Source of the DNA: Adiantum capillus-veneris
Lineage: Eukaryota; Streptophyta; Polypodiopsida; Polypodiales; Pteridaceae
Direction of reading: 5' to 3'
Assembly: GCA_014529385.2 (NCBI GenBank)
Contig: CM043960.1
Span: 37,024,781 to 37,088,780, forward strand
Length of the DNA stretch: 64,000 bases
Made by a program: the position numbers and the translations under genes. The notes below the pieces were generated by a model, which was not told the origin of the DNA, did not search any database, and saw nothing but the letters and a program-made list of their open reading frames with translations. Below are positions 35,561-47,295 of this stretch, piece after piece. How positions within the stretch are numbered: position 1 is the stretch's first letter; each line of letters starts with the position of its first letter.

Positions 35561-36897
35561 CACTAGGTTGGTAACCTAACAGGACATAAAAGTGTCCTTT
35601 CAGGGTTTTGAAAAAACCTCCAAAACCATAGTAGATCCACTCATTTTGTAAAATCCTTTCATGAAGTTATAGTTCAAGGCCTACTACACATGGAAAAAAT
35701 AAGAAACTTGTAAAATTTCTCATCTTTTGGTCACACCAAGCCTCCAAAGTTGATGGACCAGTACATTTTCATCAAATTAGTCATTTCTTACGGTTTGTTG
35801 CATAAAAATAAGATTAGGGATTTTTGTAGGACTTGAGATAAATTCCCTAGTTAACTTCAATGGGTTGGTGATCAGAACATATGATTGCTTCTCACTCACT
35901 ATTTTTTGTTTTGCCAAAAGAAATAGGTACAAAAAAGTTGAATTTTTACCATTCTGCAAACCTATCATCAAAGTTTCTATAGCCACGCTCAATACAAATA
36001 ATATATGCATGTTTTCTTAATTCCCTATTGTCCTTCAGGTTCATAAGAAGCCATGGAGCATGTCAAAAGAATAATACATCTCTTACCAAGGGGAATCTTG
36101 GGGACAAAGATGAAGTGCTAAATACAGGAACCATGAAAAAACTGGGTTCAACATTATGAGTTGTAGAATCCTATAGAAACTATTCAATATCTAGCCAAAT
36201 TTGATTCTTATGACTAGATATGGTTACTACCTACAAAATGCATGTAGTTGTCACAAGAAACTAACAATATTGAAAAAGATATACTTGATATACTAAAATG
36301 TTTCATTTTCTTCTATAATTGAAAAATCAACCATCGTTGTCTACTATGCAAAATAGAGTATTAGGTGCCCCAAAACTCAAGGATTATTAGCTTTATGTTA
36401 CAATATGTGACATAGAAAATCAAAACTGCATTTGGATATCATGAAAGCCACCAAAAAAATCATAGAAGAGCTAAAATTGGCTAAAAAACAGGATTTGACA
36501 ATTTTTGTAATTTGGTTATAGCTTACAACTTTAACATTTATTTCTCCCTAGAAGCATTAGGACATGTTGAGGACTACTAAAGATAGTTCTCTAGTATTAT
36601 AGACCTCACAAACATGAATTCTAGAGTGGTATAGTTGCAAAAAGTTGAAAAAAGCCAAAAACAGGACTCGTTTTTTCACACAGTTTAGGTTGTGAAATGT
36701 TGTGCAAGGACAAGGTTAAAGATGGAATTGATATTCCAAAAAAATGTCGAGTTTTTTTCAGCTCATGAGACAACTTTCTAGACAGATAGCACCTCAAAAT
36801 CCATTTTGAAACTCTTGACATAATTCAAGGAAAATGGTCACTTAACAGGACATAAAAGTGTCCCGGGACATAAAAGTGTCCCATTACCAACCTAGTG
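35561..36897. mobile_element. CACTA-like non-autonomous DNA transposon
   Basis: A 1337-bp insert has perfect 14-bp terminal inverted repeats, CACTAGGTTGGTAA and TTACCAACCTAGTG, and is flanked by CTAA on both sides. The subterminal motif GGACATAAAAGTGTCC, itself a GGACA/TGTCC hairpin, occurs near the left end and twice near the right end. CACTA ends with subterminal repeats are typical of En/Spm elements. Their target duplication is normally 3 bp, here 4 bp fits best. There is no transposase frame, only AT-rich sequence with a 77-codon minus-strand frame, so it depends on an autonomous relative. Confidence 0.82.
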
Positions 36898-37189
36898 CTA
36901 AGTAATACACTCTCTTTTGTGTGCCTTGAGCTTCCTTCGTCTTCTCCAAGCTGTGTGTGTTTCCTTGCAACTTTATTTCCAACATGTATATGATCCTACA
37001 TAAGGGTTTTCTACTCATGAAAAAATTCATTTTTTGGCCCAATATACCATTGAAAAACCTTATCCCTCTATCGTATAGGATTCAAGAAATAAAAACCTTT
37101 GCTACATGTGAGATAAAAGAAGAAGATACACGAGCAAAGATTTAATGATGGGTGCAACAAGATAATGGAGGGTAGAGAGTGTGAGCAAA

Positions 37190-38716
37190 GCTTATAGATT
37201 CACACTAGTCAATATGTGCATAAGAAATTCCAAGATGAACACAATCGTCTATGTGAATTATGGTGTTGTGCACAAAGTGAGGATGAAGCCACAACCCTGT
37301 ATAGAAATATACGAGCTTAGCAGGCCTCATGCAAAGTGGCACTCAAATTTATCACAAATGGATTTTTGGGTAAGTTGTGGCATGTATGGTCTCCTTGTTG
37401 GAGGAAACACTTTGTTGGGGTAATATCACCAACCAAAATTTTGGATGCAATTAAAAAGCATCATCTTATAATGTCATTGAAAAAAACCTTTTTGTAGGAA
37501 TTAGAGGATTTATCATTCATTCCCACAACAAACTTGGCGGAAACAAAGCACGCCAACTGATTAGCAAGCAAGGGAAATTTATAGATGTTGAGCTTATATG
37601 ATGCATGCATGTCTGATCTATCTAATTTGTTACTTCAAAGCATGAAGAAGCTAGCTGTTGTGGAGGGTAGATATCATAGGGCTAGTCCATCTATAGAAAA
37701 GTTGGCTTGTCGTGCCGAGCAAGGCCAAGCCTCCATAACAACAGCTATTGCAAGAGAGGTTGAGGGACACATTGGGGGTACTCCTCTCTATCAACATCCA
37801 ATTGTTGAAGTGGATAATGTTACAACATCTAGGAAGGAAAAACAAACACGTCATGTCAACTATGCGGAGGAAAATGCTTCACATCGACCTGAGTAACTAA
37901 CACAAAATGTTGCTAGGAATCGAAGAGGTACGCAAGAAGTGAGTGAAATGGTCGCTCAATAATGCAATGAATATGATGAGGGACTAGTGGCAAATGTGAC
38001 TGAAATACATAAGATAACATGGGCAATTCATCGCATACCAAAGGGCAATAGAGTCCAACACAAGCTTGAAAGTGCAAAAAGAGTATCAAAAACTCTGATA
38101 TAAGGGTAGTAGCACCGTTGTTTTGGGAAATCAAAACTTGGGATAACGGAACAGAGAGTGCTTATGGAAGAGGCTCAATGGCTCAATTTATGTGGTTGTG
38201 CAATGACAATGTGGATCACACATGGCGGATTTGTAACACAATCACACAGTGTCCAATTAGAGTACCAAGCATATGGCCTGCAAGAAGGGAACAACCTTAA
38301 CACCTAGTGAATTGATGACTTTAGAGGCTGCAGGATACACAATGAAGAAGAGTGCAATGACAGATTCACAAAGTGTGTGTTATCGACTAGGCATCTCAAT
38401 TGCATTCTCGAAGTGAATAGACTCATCAATTTCAATGGAAGCTCAAATTGTGGGTCGCAGTGCTGTTAAGGCTAACATGCATGAAAAACTCATGGTTGGT
38501 ACATCTAGCTCACAAGTATGAGGCAAGTTGTATGAAGTTCACATTGCAAATAGTACAATTTGTACATGTGGAGACTTTACAGATCACATAGCACAAAGAA
38601 AACCATACATGGCTTGCAAGCATATTTAGTTTCTCTTCCTTCGCTACTTTGGATTGGATGTGAACCATAACATGTTTATCCATCAAAGCAATCTCACAAA
38701 TAAAGATCTACTTTGA
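37190..38716 (+). pseudogene. MULE-type transposase remnant with SWIM zinc finger
   Basis: Broken plus-strand frames add up to the second half of a Mutator-like transposase. Pieces are: KKFQDEHNRLCELWCC near 37222; LSFIPTTNLAETKHA near 37510 (compare the TTNxxE motif after the DDE core); SLYDACMSDLSNLLLQSMKK in a 104-codon frame at 37585-37896; LTPSELMTLEAAGYTMKKSA near 38295; and the SWIM finger at 38522-38626, KLYEVHIANSTICTCGDF followed by MACKHI (CXCXnCXH). FLFLRYFGLD follows as in related proteins. At least seven stops or frame changes are present. The N-terminal catalytic part and the inverted repeats are not identified. It could also be a domesticated FAR1-like relative, but the decay says pseudogene. 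Confidence 0.6.
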
Positions 38717-38930
38717 GTGTTCAATTATCATTGTAGTATGATAAGGAGCACCACATTAGTAGTGGATCCCATGAATAACCATGCCATATGGTCTAATTAT
38801 ACCTTGTAATGTCGCTTTATATATTTGAAACATTTTGCAATGATTCATTGTCATAACGATGTTGATTTCCTAATGTCTGCATAATTGTTAGTTGAACAAC
38901 ATTTCCCTTGCTAAGTGTAACTTTTAGTAG

Positions 38931-38935
38931 AGAGA

Positions 38936-39011
<76 letters not shown>

Positions 39012-39209
39012 GGAGAGAGAGAGAGAGTGAGACTAGAGAGTGAAAGAGAGAGAGAGAGAGACTTGGAAGAGAGAGAGTAGAGAGTGAAAGAGAGAGAGAG
39101 AGTAGAGAGAGGAAGAGAGATCTATTGTAGCGGTCGCGCCTTTTGTTTGGTATTGTTGGCAGTGAGAGTTCTTGGAAAGAGCTTTTTCTTTTGATTAATG
39201 CGATGCAGT

Positions 39210-39278
<69 letters not shown>
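38931..39278 (+). repeat. GA microsatellite cluster
   Basis: A perfect (GA)n run of about 68 bp from 38940, imperfect GA stretches to 39120 with two repeats of a GACTTGGAAGAGA-like motif, about 90 bp of other sequence, and a second perfect run at 39213-39277. Confidence 0.96.
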
Positions 39279-39279
<1 letters not shown>

Positions 39280-40600
39280 AAACTTAGGTTGTAAAGAGAG
39301 GGAGCTGGATAACAATAAAAATAAGCTAGCTCCAATCGCCTTTGAGCAAGCATTTTTGCTAAAATATAGGATTTAGGGAGAAAGAGAACAAAAGCTTGCT
39401 CCAAAGCTCGCTCCGTTCCAATCCCTTGCTCAAGATAGTACTCAATTTCATCTCTATTGGTTCCTTAATGGATGGAAGAACATCGACATGTAAACAACTT
39501 CCCTCACATTTACTTGAATGCGCCCATGAGAACTGACGACAATACTGTTTTTGGTTGGACTGAAGGGGTAGGTAGAGAATAGGATTGCTTAGGAGGTGGT
39601 CACAATTTTCGATAGTGACCATGATCTGAACACAACCATTGGAAGTGATTTCATACCACTCCTAAAAACAACGAAGGTGGATATTAATGCATGCTAGGTA
39701 AAATTGTACTTCGCTTCTCCTGCCTACAATTTGTATCAAGTTGTACATTTCTTGCAAGTAATTGTTTATTATTTGCCGTAGGAGTGCTCAATGGACACAA
39801 GAGAGAATCCTTTGCAGGCAGAGGTAGCGAAAAACGAGGAGAGCCAGTAGGAGAATGTGAAAATAATACAACGACTTGAGGATGTGTTGGTGCATATTAA
39901 GTGGCAATTGCATGGTGACGCTACATATGGCACTCGAGTCATGTCACTCTTTTTGTTGCGAATGTTCCCGCCTTTGCATCACATACCTTGTGCCACTCCC
40001 TATTTCACGTTCACAATTTCTACGGTATGTGAACTTGGAATCTAACATCTAAAAATTTCTTTTATGCGTAGCAAATAAATAGCGTTCACTCCATAAAAAT
40101 TTCTTGGGGGAGATAAATAGCTACTAGGAAGTTAAAATCATAAAAAATCACGCATGCAGAGCTGCTTCCCCCTTTGAATGCACTGAACATTAAAGGGCGG
40201 CCACATACACCCTCTAAGCAAGAAGTGTTTGACAGGCAGACGTAAAGCAAAGGCATGCAAGAAGGTTTCAGCTGACAGCACTCGATCGACCCTTCGTGAG
40301 CTTTCTCTCCCGCATTTTTGAAACAATAATCTCCTTTTGTCTCTCATTATTGGAACCAAAAATTGACGGCGCATCCTACATTTGGAAGGTCCTTCAACCA
40401 CCCTCTAAACAAGAGGCGCCAGCTCCACATAGTTTGCTGTATGAGAATGTAGCCTCCATACAATAACACGCCTAGGGGCTCTCTTATCCGGCCTATGTGA
40501 AGGCTGTCCTTAGACTTGTATTATGCCAGGATGGTTGAGCGCCTCAAAGAGCCAGAAGAGGTTAAAATATGAGGTTGATCACTGGTGGGATCGCCCCCTT
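39279..40600. other. intergenic DNA upstream of the host gene
   Basis: Only short frames without motifs on both strands. No transposon signature is recognised. It may hold distal promoter elements of the gene that starts at 41198. Confidence 0.4.
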
Positions 40601-41197
40601 TAGGTACTTCATTTTCAGTTGGAACTCGAGAAACTATTTGCATGTGAGGTGCATGCAGAAAAGTTTGAACTTTTGGAAATTTGGACTGCGAACTTTGACG
40701 TTGCATGTGACACAGTGCGGTCCGCTTGGGTTCTTTCTGCTGTTACCTGCGAAGAAGGTGGCCCCCGAACAGTGCTGTCCGGCCTCGGGTATGGGTTCCC
40801 AAAGCTTTTGGCCGAGACAACGGCCTCTTAAACGGCACTCTCTCTCTCTCTCTACTGCCGTGTCCTGAGCTGCGCCAGCTCTCTCTCCCCTCTTCTTCCG
40901 GCCAGGCTTTCCCCGCCTTTCTTGCAAGATTCCGCAATCGCCATCTTGGTCTATGCTACGCAGCACAATCTTTTTCTCTTTTTCTGATCTCAGCATTGTC
41001 CGCTGACATAGCATCAAGCTTCCATATTCCCCTCAAATAAGCTGCTCCTAATCCTGAGAAGCCTGAACACTGAATTAGCTGCTCTCGCCATATAAGACTA
41101 AATGCATTCTTAACGCTATCTCCCTGCTTAGCTCGGCATCTTACATGATCCTGTAGGTGCATCTGGCCTTTTAAACTCAAGAGCGCTCTTCGCTGCC
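40601..41197 (+). promoter_or_regulatory. likely promoter and 5' leader of the host gene
   Basis: Sequence becomes richer in C and T, with a (CT)8 tract at 40842-40857 and further CT-rich blocks (CTCTCTCTCCCC near 40880), typical of plant pyrimidine-patch core promoters and leaders. No clear TATA box was found. The exact start of transcription and any leader intron cannot be read from the sequence. Confidence 0.35.
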
Positions 41198-44100
41198 ATG
41201 AATTCCATGGCTCTAAGGAGAAGTGACTGTCAAGCTATGTCAAGGAACACAGGCAATTCACCCCGCAGGCAGGGCGCCACCGACGTTGCCAGTACCTGCG
41301 GCGGCTCCAAGCCAGCCCAAAGAACACCTTACACTACAAGACAGAGCCTTTCCAGGTCTTACGACTCTCCTGAAGGAATACACAGAATTTCACAGGTTTC
41401 AACAAAAAAGTCGGGATGCCGCATGCTACGCAGATCTGCAAGTCCGCCTGCTTCTTCTGCTGTTCGAAAGCATATCGATGCCTCGAGTGCAAGAAATCAA
41501 ACGATACTAGATGACGCTGCTTGGATGACTGAAAGAATTCAAAATTTTCAGAAGACTGGTTTTTCCCGCTACACTTCCAGGTCCAAGTTGCGTGATTCAG
41601 CTCACATTGCCGCCAGCTGTGGTCAGTCGCTCTCTGCTAGTCATTTGGGCTATGAAGAATCGTTTTGCTTCTCAGAAAGTCCCAGTCAAAGCTCGAATTC
41701 TCTGCAAACTCAGACAGGTAAGCTCCGCATAACATAATCATAGCATAATCTCGTTCCTTTTTTTTTTTCCAAGAAAGTAAGTTCAAGAGGCTTCGGAACT
41801 CACCTCTCCTTATCACAGGCTAGGTTCAAATAATTTTGCTACTGTCTTAATATATGCCCATACGTTTATCCATGTATACCAGCTATCACCTACGCGGATG
41901 AGCCATTATCTGCTTTCAGACTTTCAGAAGTAACACTCAGCGAGGAGGATTTGCTGACAAACTTTTCTTCAACGTGCAATTCGACCCCAGTCTCCCTCCA
42001 ATCTGGTTGCACGTTTGATCGGACAGCAGCAGATTACTATCAGGGAAATTCTTGTTTGGACAATGCTAAGTGTATGTGCAGTAATACTGCACATAAAGAT
42101 TCGGCAACCTGTTCACACAATAATTCTTCGAATATACGAGGTGATCTACTTCATAGGCTTGAGGCATTGCAACACCGTGCAGAACTGGCAGCAAAGTCTT
42201 CACACTCTAACGAAACTGATTTTAATAAGGACAACCAGAACTGGGATGTACAGGTGTTACTCTGGAGTCAAGACTCACTGTCTTCTACCCATGGTCAAAA
42301 TGCAATTTCTCTTCGAAGCGCTGCTGCTAGTCCCACTCATTCAACGTTTGAGTCTCCCTCTTGGCTACCAGAGGGACCAGAAAACTCTTCTGATTCAACC
42401 TGCTGGCTGCATGCGGAAGTGAAGAACCAACCTTATGTAAGTCATCTCGTGTCCTCTTCAAGTAGAATTATCAGGCCCGAATATTACTTGCCTTTATCTA
42501 AAGAAGAAGAGCCTGCTCATAAAGCTGTGGTCAGCAGTTGTCTGTCATCTCCCAACTATGAAAGAAAATTGGTACCAAAAGATGACAACTGTAAAAGGTC
42601 AGCTCCGCGAAGATCATCACCTTTGTGCCAACATAGAGCTGAGGATATAATCCCCAGAAAGGGCTTAAGCTGTCACAAGAAAAGTCTTCCAGCTAGAAAA
42701 AGCAGGAGATCCTTGGAAAAGTCTACGGATTCAGTGAATAGATCTGCAATGGCTCGAGGTCTTATCTCTGCTACCAGATTTTCATTGTTGGAACCCTGTC
42801 CAATTGCAGCCAGAGAAGCCTGCTTAACAGAATCAGTATCCACTCAAATTTCTTCCTGTGCTGGCTATAACATGTATACCAACCCTATACATGACGTCCT
42901 TTCAATAGAGGAAGATGGCCAGGTACAAAAGAAATTAGATTATGAAGTTGATTGTGATGGCGAAGCTAGCTGGATCTCAGAGGAGAATGTTGAGGGTTTT
43001 TTGCGTAGTCGGTGTCTCACAGTGGATCATGTTGATGCTCTGAACACTTCTCCTGAGTTTTCTGATGCGAATGGAGGTTCCATAACTAAAGAAACAGTAT
43101 CTTTGCTTGGTATTGATAAACACTCACAAACCAAGGATAAAAAGCCTTGTCCTTATGAGCAAAGCCTCTCAAGTCTTTCTGGTAACAGAAATGGTTGTTT
43201 GCACGATCAACTTACTAAATGCAACAAAGTGAGTATGGAGAGAAGTGCAATGTTTAGTAACTGCAAGCAGTCTTTTCGTGGTTCAGAAGGTAGTCCAACT
43301 ATCAATAGCCAAACATCCTCCTACTGTCAAGGTTTCCTTGCACATTCACACTCTAGTTTGCCAGAACTTGATGATATGAACTTACTCCGTAAGCCAGTAG
43401 GCCAGGCCTGCCTCACCGAAGAAGGTAAGCTCCATGACTCTGATCCATTGTTATGCTGTAAGACCATTCCTGACTTTAAACACGCCAATGGGTCTCAAGA
43501 AGAAGCTAGAACCATGGGGCAACCTTATAGTGAAGAGAAACATGTTCTTTGTTGCAAAGGTTCAGAAATAGTTTCCTCAGAGGCATTGAGTGCTACTTTG
43601 GAGACACAGAAACAGTTGCCAATTGCAAAGATGCCTACACCATTTTGCTTGGAAAGAAGCAGAGTGGATAACTCAAACACAGAGATTGCCAAACAATCTT
43701 TGTCCTTAGATACCATCGTGTCATCTGAAATCTGCAGGATTGAATATAAACACTCGCCAGTTGTTGCTGAAGTGTATGAAAAGGCATCACCTCTGCAGGG
43801 CCTGTCAGAAGGCTCAGCTTCACAGTTAGAGTACAGGAATTTCACAAAAATTTCCCGTTCTTTATCCTTCAACGACAAAGGAACAGATGAACTTGAAGCA
43901 AGGTCAAACGAGAGTACATGCAATGACCTCAGTGAGCTGAAAAGCAAAAGCTTTTCGCATTACTGGATCCGTAACAGTGCTTACTCTCTGGATGTATCTG
44001 AGCTTTTAAATAGTGTAACGAGGGGCTCAAGGGAGCCAGATGAAAGGAACTCTGGCAAGATTCTTCAAGGTTCTAAGGGACAGGAGACTAATGGTCAAAT

Positions 44101-47100
44101 GGAACAGGAGCTATCGAAGGAGGTTCAAGGCGTAGTAGGTATGGATAAAGAGCATGGAGGCACTTGTGTCTCCTTATATTTGCCCAAGACATCTTGTATG
44201 ACTGCCTCAGCAATTGTGACAGGTGAAGTTTTATCTCTAACTGGATTGAAATGCTCACAGCAGTGTCATCAAATTCAGTTGGTAGATAGCTCAGCTGAAA
44301 CACTCAATGGACTGCGCGATGATTCTAAGGTTGTGAAAGATGGAAAATGTTGGCAGAAGCCTATTATGTCAAAAGAAGTGCCCAAATATCCAGGAAATTC
44401 AGAAATTTTTGATAGGGTAAATCTTCAGGAAGCTTTAAGCAAAGGAAAAGATGTTGGCACAAAAGTTGTTTCCAAATACAAGGATGAGCCAGAACAGGAA
44501 GAATGTGAAAGGTGTGAGGAGTTGACCTTATCAGAACAGTGTGTAAGCAAAACTTCAACAAGCTACCACAACAATCATGTACTCTTAGGAGGGACAACAA
44601 AGGATAGCAACAATCTTGAACCTCAAATTCCATGCTCCCCTAGTCTTCAGGACAGCAAGACGTCATTGAGCGGACGGGTGATGAAAACACCATCAATACT
44701 GTCAGTTTACAAAAATCCCTTGTGGCTTGATGAAAACAGTACCAATTTTGAAAACCATCACACTCTTCAGGATGAAGAATTTCTGGATTTCACGTATCGT
44801 ACTGAAAGGAGCATAGGCTTTCTTGATTCAGTTAAGAGTAGACTCAGTTTTTCAGAAAGATTTGAAAACAAAACTTGGGATACGTATAAAGGCATGGGTG
44901 CATTCATTAGCCCGCCCGATTCTCCTTACTGCAATGACAGAGAAAAGGTCTCAGAAGCTAGTCTCCTAGGGTTTGCAAATCTTAGTGATGTGGATTCTTT
45001 GTGGGATGCTCGGCGCAAGGTTGACAAGAAGCTTAAAAAATCCAGTGAGGAAGTTGAAAATGGCAATGCTTCTGTTTGCAAGTTGCAAGTGGTAGAAAAC
45101 TGTTTGGCATCCAAGGACTTGATCAGCTGCAAACTGCCTGGATTTGATGCAAAGCTGAAACTCCCTACTTCTGACCATGCTGATCAGCAGCAGCTGTTAG
45201 TCTCCCATGCACAGCCGTCATTAAAATCAGACCTTACTAGCCAAATTGCTTCGTCTTCAAGTTCTGTCAAAGTCTTAAGCATAGTTGATGGTAATTGCAA
45301 CGGTCTCTCTCTCAGCTCAGCACCTCTTTTATGCTCTGAGCGATGCTTACAATTGAAGGACGCCTCAACAACTCATACAAAAAACTCTTCCTATGGTGCA
45401 AAAATGTCTGTTAGCTTGGAAAACTGCTCAAGCGAGCAACTTCTTTGGCCGGACTCCGCGTCTTTAATCAGCAAAAATGTCACGATTCAGGATGTGGCTG
45501 TTCTAGCTCGAGAAACCAGAGACCACAAGCTTTTATACACTGCTCCATCAACGGACAGCACCGATGAGGCTGAAGCTGGAGAGGCAGTGGATAATCCTGA
45601 TAGAAGCATAGACCGATTGAGGCAAGAACCCTGTGCTCCAATCAAGGCTACAGGTGCATCATTAACACAGCTTCACATGCTCTCCTTACTTGAGATTGAA
45701 AGATTTGGCATAATTGCTTCGAAAGCAAAAGGGCAACGAGTGCAGTGTGTGAGTTTAGAATGTGCTGGTTACTGCATTTGTTCTGCATTAAGCCGAATGT
45801 ATAAGATTCTTTGCATATTTGGCGCAGGTGCAGAATGCCGTTACCCGCTGGACAGTGACTTAAGCTTCGTAAGTGTTCCTATTAATATTGCAACCTTAAC
45901 AATACAAAAGCTGATGAGTTGTTAAACTGTGCTGGTGATAAAGGTGAATGGTATCGACAAAAACCAATCATCAAACGATCCAATTATGCTATCAAATGAT
46001 GAGATGGAAGCACGCGAGGAAGTAAAGAGGGTGACATTTGTTTATTCCAGCTCCAAAGAGTCCCCTAATAAGAGTGTTAATGCTGCACTCCCGGACGTGC
46101 CCCTCGACTTGTCATCAACTTGTGTGTTGTCACTGCTCTCACGTGCAACCAAGGGAGATGGAAATCTCAAGAAAAGAGAGCAAAAGAAATCACTGGAGCC
46201 GGACAAAACACTAGAAAATCAAGCAGACTTGAGTGGACTAGGAGGAAAGGTTGAAGCACTTGAGGCACAGATTGATAAGTTCAAGCGAGAGAACGAGAAA
46301 CTACAAAACCTGGTGACGGTAATCCCAAAATGCATGTGAATGTGTAACTAAGCAGAAATATGTAGCATCTGGAAAAAGATCAAATTAGAAACAATAACCA
46401 ATATCAATGTAACTTGGCAGTGTATGATTAGAAAAATGAAGCAGTTACAACAGAGTTTTCGAGGCAGAAAAAGGCTCGGGACCAGCAAAGGATGCATGAC
46501 ATGCCTGTATTCACTTCGTGTACAAAGATGCAGGTACGTTGTTACCTTTTGTTTGCCAATGTTCTTAGTGTGTAAGAGGATAGCAATGTATATCAGAAAT
46601 CTTGAAACTAAAAAGCAGCGACCTTTAGTGCTTCATTATGCCAGTCAATCAGTACTTTAAATTTGAAATATGTACACACTTCGCATGTGTTTTTATTTTC
46701 GATGCACCAGAGGGACTACAGGGGGAGGTGCTTATCCCTTCCAAATATTAGCCATGAAACATGGTTGGGCAAGGGCCACATACCATCGGGCAAGAGCATG
46801 GCCACCTAATTGATGCAGCACATGCTGGGAACGACGGAGAGAACTCGTAGCAACCAGCTAGGAACCTCCTCCTCGGGTGACCCACCCCAAGAGGAGGATG
46901 CACTCGAGTGTCCAAGGGCAATAGCCCTAGCAACGTGAACACCAAGTGAGCACAAGGTGTCCCTCTAGAGGTGACCCAACAGGGGATTTGAACCCACAAC
47001 CTGTAGGTTGAGAAGCCAAAGCCTTACCGTTATACACACTTCGCATGTTCTTGCGTCTTATGGAAAGAACCAACGCAATTGCAGAGCCGATTTAGTAACA

Positions 47101-47295
47101 GGAAATACCTGCCTTGCCCTTGACATAATTTCGTGAATTTTAGTCACAATTCGATGTGTATTCAATGGACTAAGAAGACATGGTTATTATCAAAATTCTG
47201 ATAAAAGCACTTATTGATTGCAGGGGGATATCCCATTGTGTTGCCGACATCAGTGCAATGTGGTTGGATTGAAAGTTTGGGCTTCGAAGGGCTAG
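41198..47295 (+). CDS. serine-rich coiled-coil protein, five-exon model, unrecognised
   Basis: Proposed exons are 41198-41717, 41928-45868, 45944-46318, 46432-46533 and 47224-47295, giving about 1669 residues. The start is the first ATG after a CT-rich leader (MNSMALRRSDCQAM). Intron 1 (GTAAGC to CTTTCAG) is fixed by phase: acceptor 41927 keeps the frame, while the one eight bases earlier gives a stop. Intron 2 (GTAAGT to AAAG, 75 nt) removes a TAA at 45923 and is less certain. Introns 3 and 4 join ENEKLQNLVT to KNEAVTTEFSRQKKARDQQR and then GDIPLCCRHQCNVVGLKVWA with TAG at 47293. The protein is Ser and Cys-rich and mostly low complexity. It has no transmembrane or catalytic motif, a possible phosphosite-like FISPPDSPY near 44906, and a coiled coil at the end (VEALEAQIDKFKRENEKLQN). 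A scaffold or cytoskeletal role is only a guess. Confidence 0.7.
46673..46688 (+). repeat. target-site duplication of the SINE (left)
   Basis: TACACACTTCGCATGT, identical to 47033-47048. A 16-bp duplication is typical of LINE-mobilised elements. Confidence 0.93.
46689..47032 (-). mobile_element. tRNA-derived SINE in intron 4 of the host gene
   Basis: The 344-bp insert is bounded by a perfect 16-bp direct repeat. On the minus strand it starts TAACGGTAAGGC, the end of a pol III A-box region. The B box GGGTTCAAATCCC (46995-46983) lies 37 nt further in. An unrelated body follows, and the A/T-rich end is GAAAATAAAAAC. This is the structure of a plant SINE whose head is slightly truncated inside the A box. 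It encodes nothing; the 83-codon frame across it is fortuitous. It lies antisense to the gene and between splice sites, so it should be spliced out. Confidence 0.85.
47033..47048 (+). repeat. target-site duplication of the SINE (right)
   Basis: TACACACTTCGCATGT, matching 46673-46688. Confidence 0.93.

Larger units (their letters stand above)
20271..36984 (+). mobile_element. Ty1/copia retrotransposon copy B, outer shell of a nest
   Basis: Family sequence begins at about 20271 with AGGTTGCATCC, which in copies A and C lies just after the primer binding site. The 5' LTR and primer site are therefore missing. The internal region is cut at 23388 by copy C and resumes at 33864. ACATG occurs on both sides of C (23384-23388 and 33859-33863) and is the target duplication made in B. 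The 3' LTR is 35389-36984 and is itself split by a CACTA-like element. B is the oldest layer and the most mutated. Confidence 0.88.
35389..36984 (+). repeat. 3' LTR of copia B, split by a DNA element
   Basis: The LTR starts TGTTACCATATACATG, runs to CACACTAA (35560), and resumes with CTAAGTAATACACTC (36898) to TTCCAACA at 36984. Removing the insert and the 4-bp repeat leaves about 255 bp. It is longer than other copies mainly because the short C run of the LTR has grown to two C tracts (35464-35490 and 35493-35504). Confidence 0.9.

Noticed and set aside
40521-41040. Several overlapping frames on both strands upstream of the host gene
   Set aside because: No motif, mutually overlapping, and the region looks like promoter and leader.
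43525-43947. 140-codon minus-strand frame inside exon 2
   Set aside because: Antisense to a 1324-codon plus-strand frame with consistent splice phases.
46748-46999. 83-codon minus-strand frame in the host gene
   Set aside because: It lies wholly inside the SINE body.
46983-47032. Possible tRNA gene on the minus strand
   Set aside because: A B box and the end of an A box are present, but no acceptor stem can be formed and the unit is a SINE with a target duplication.
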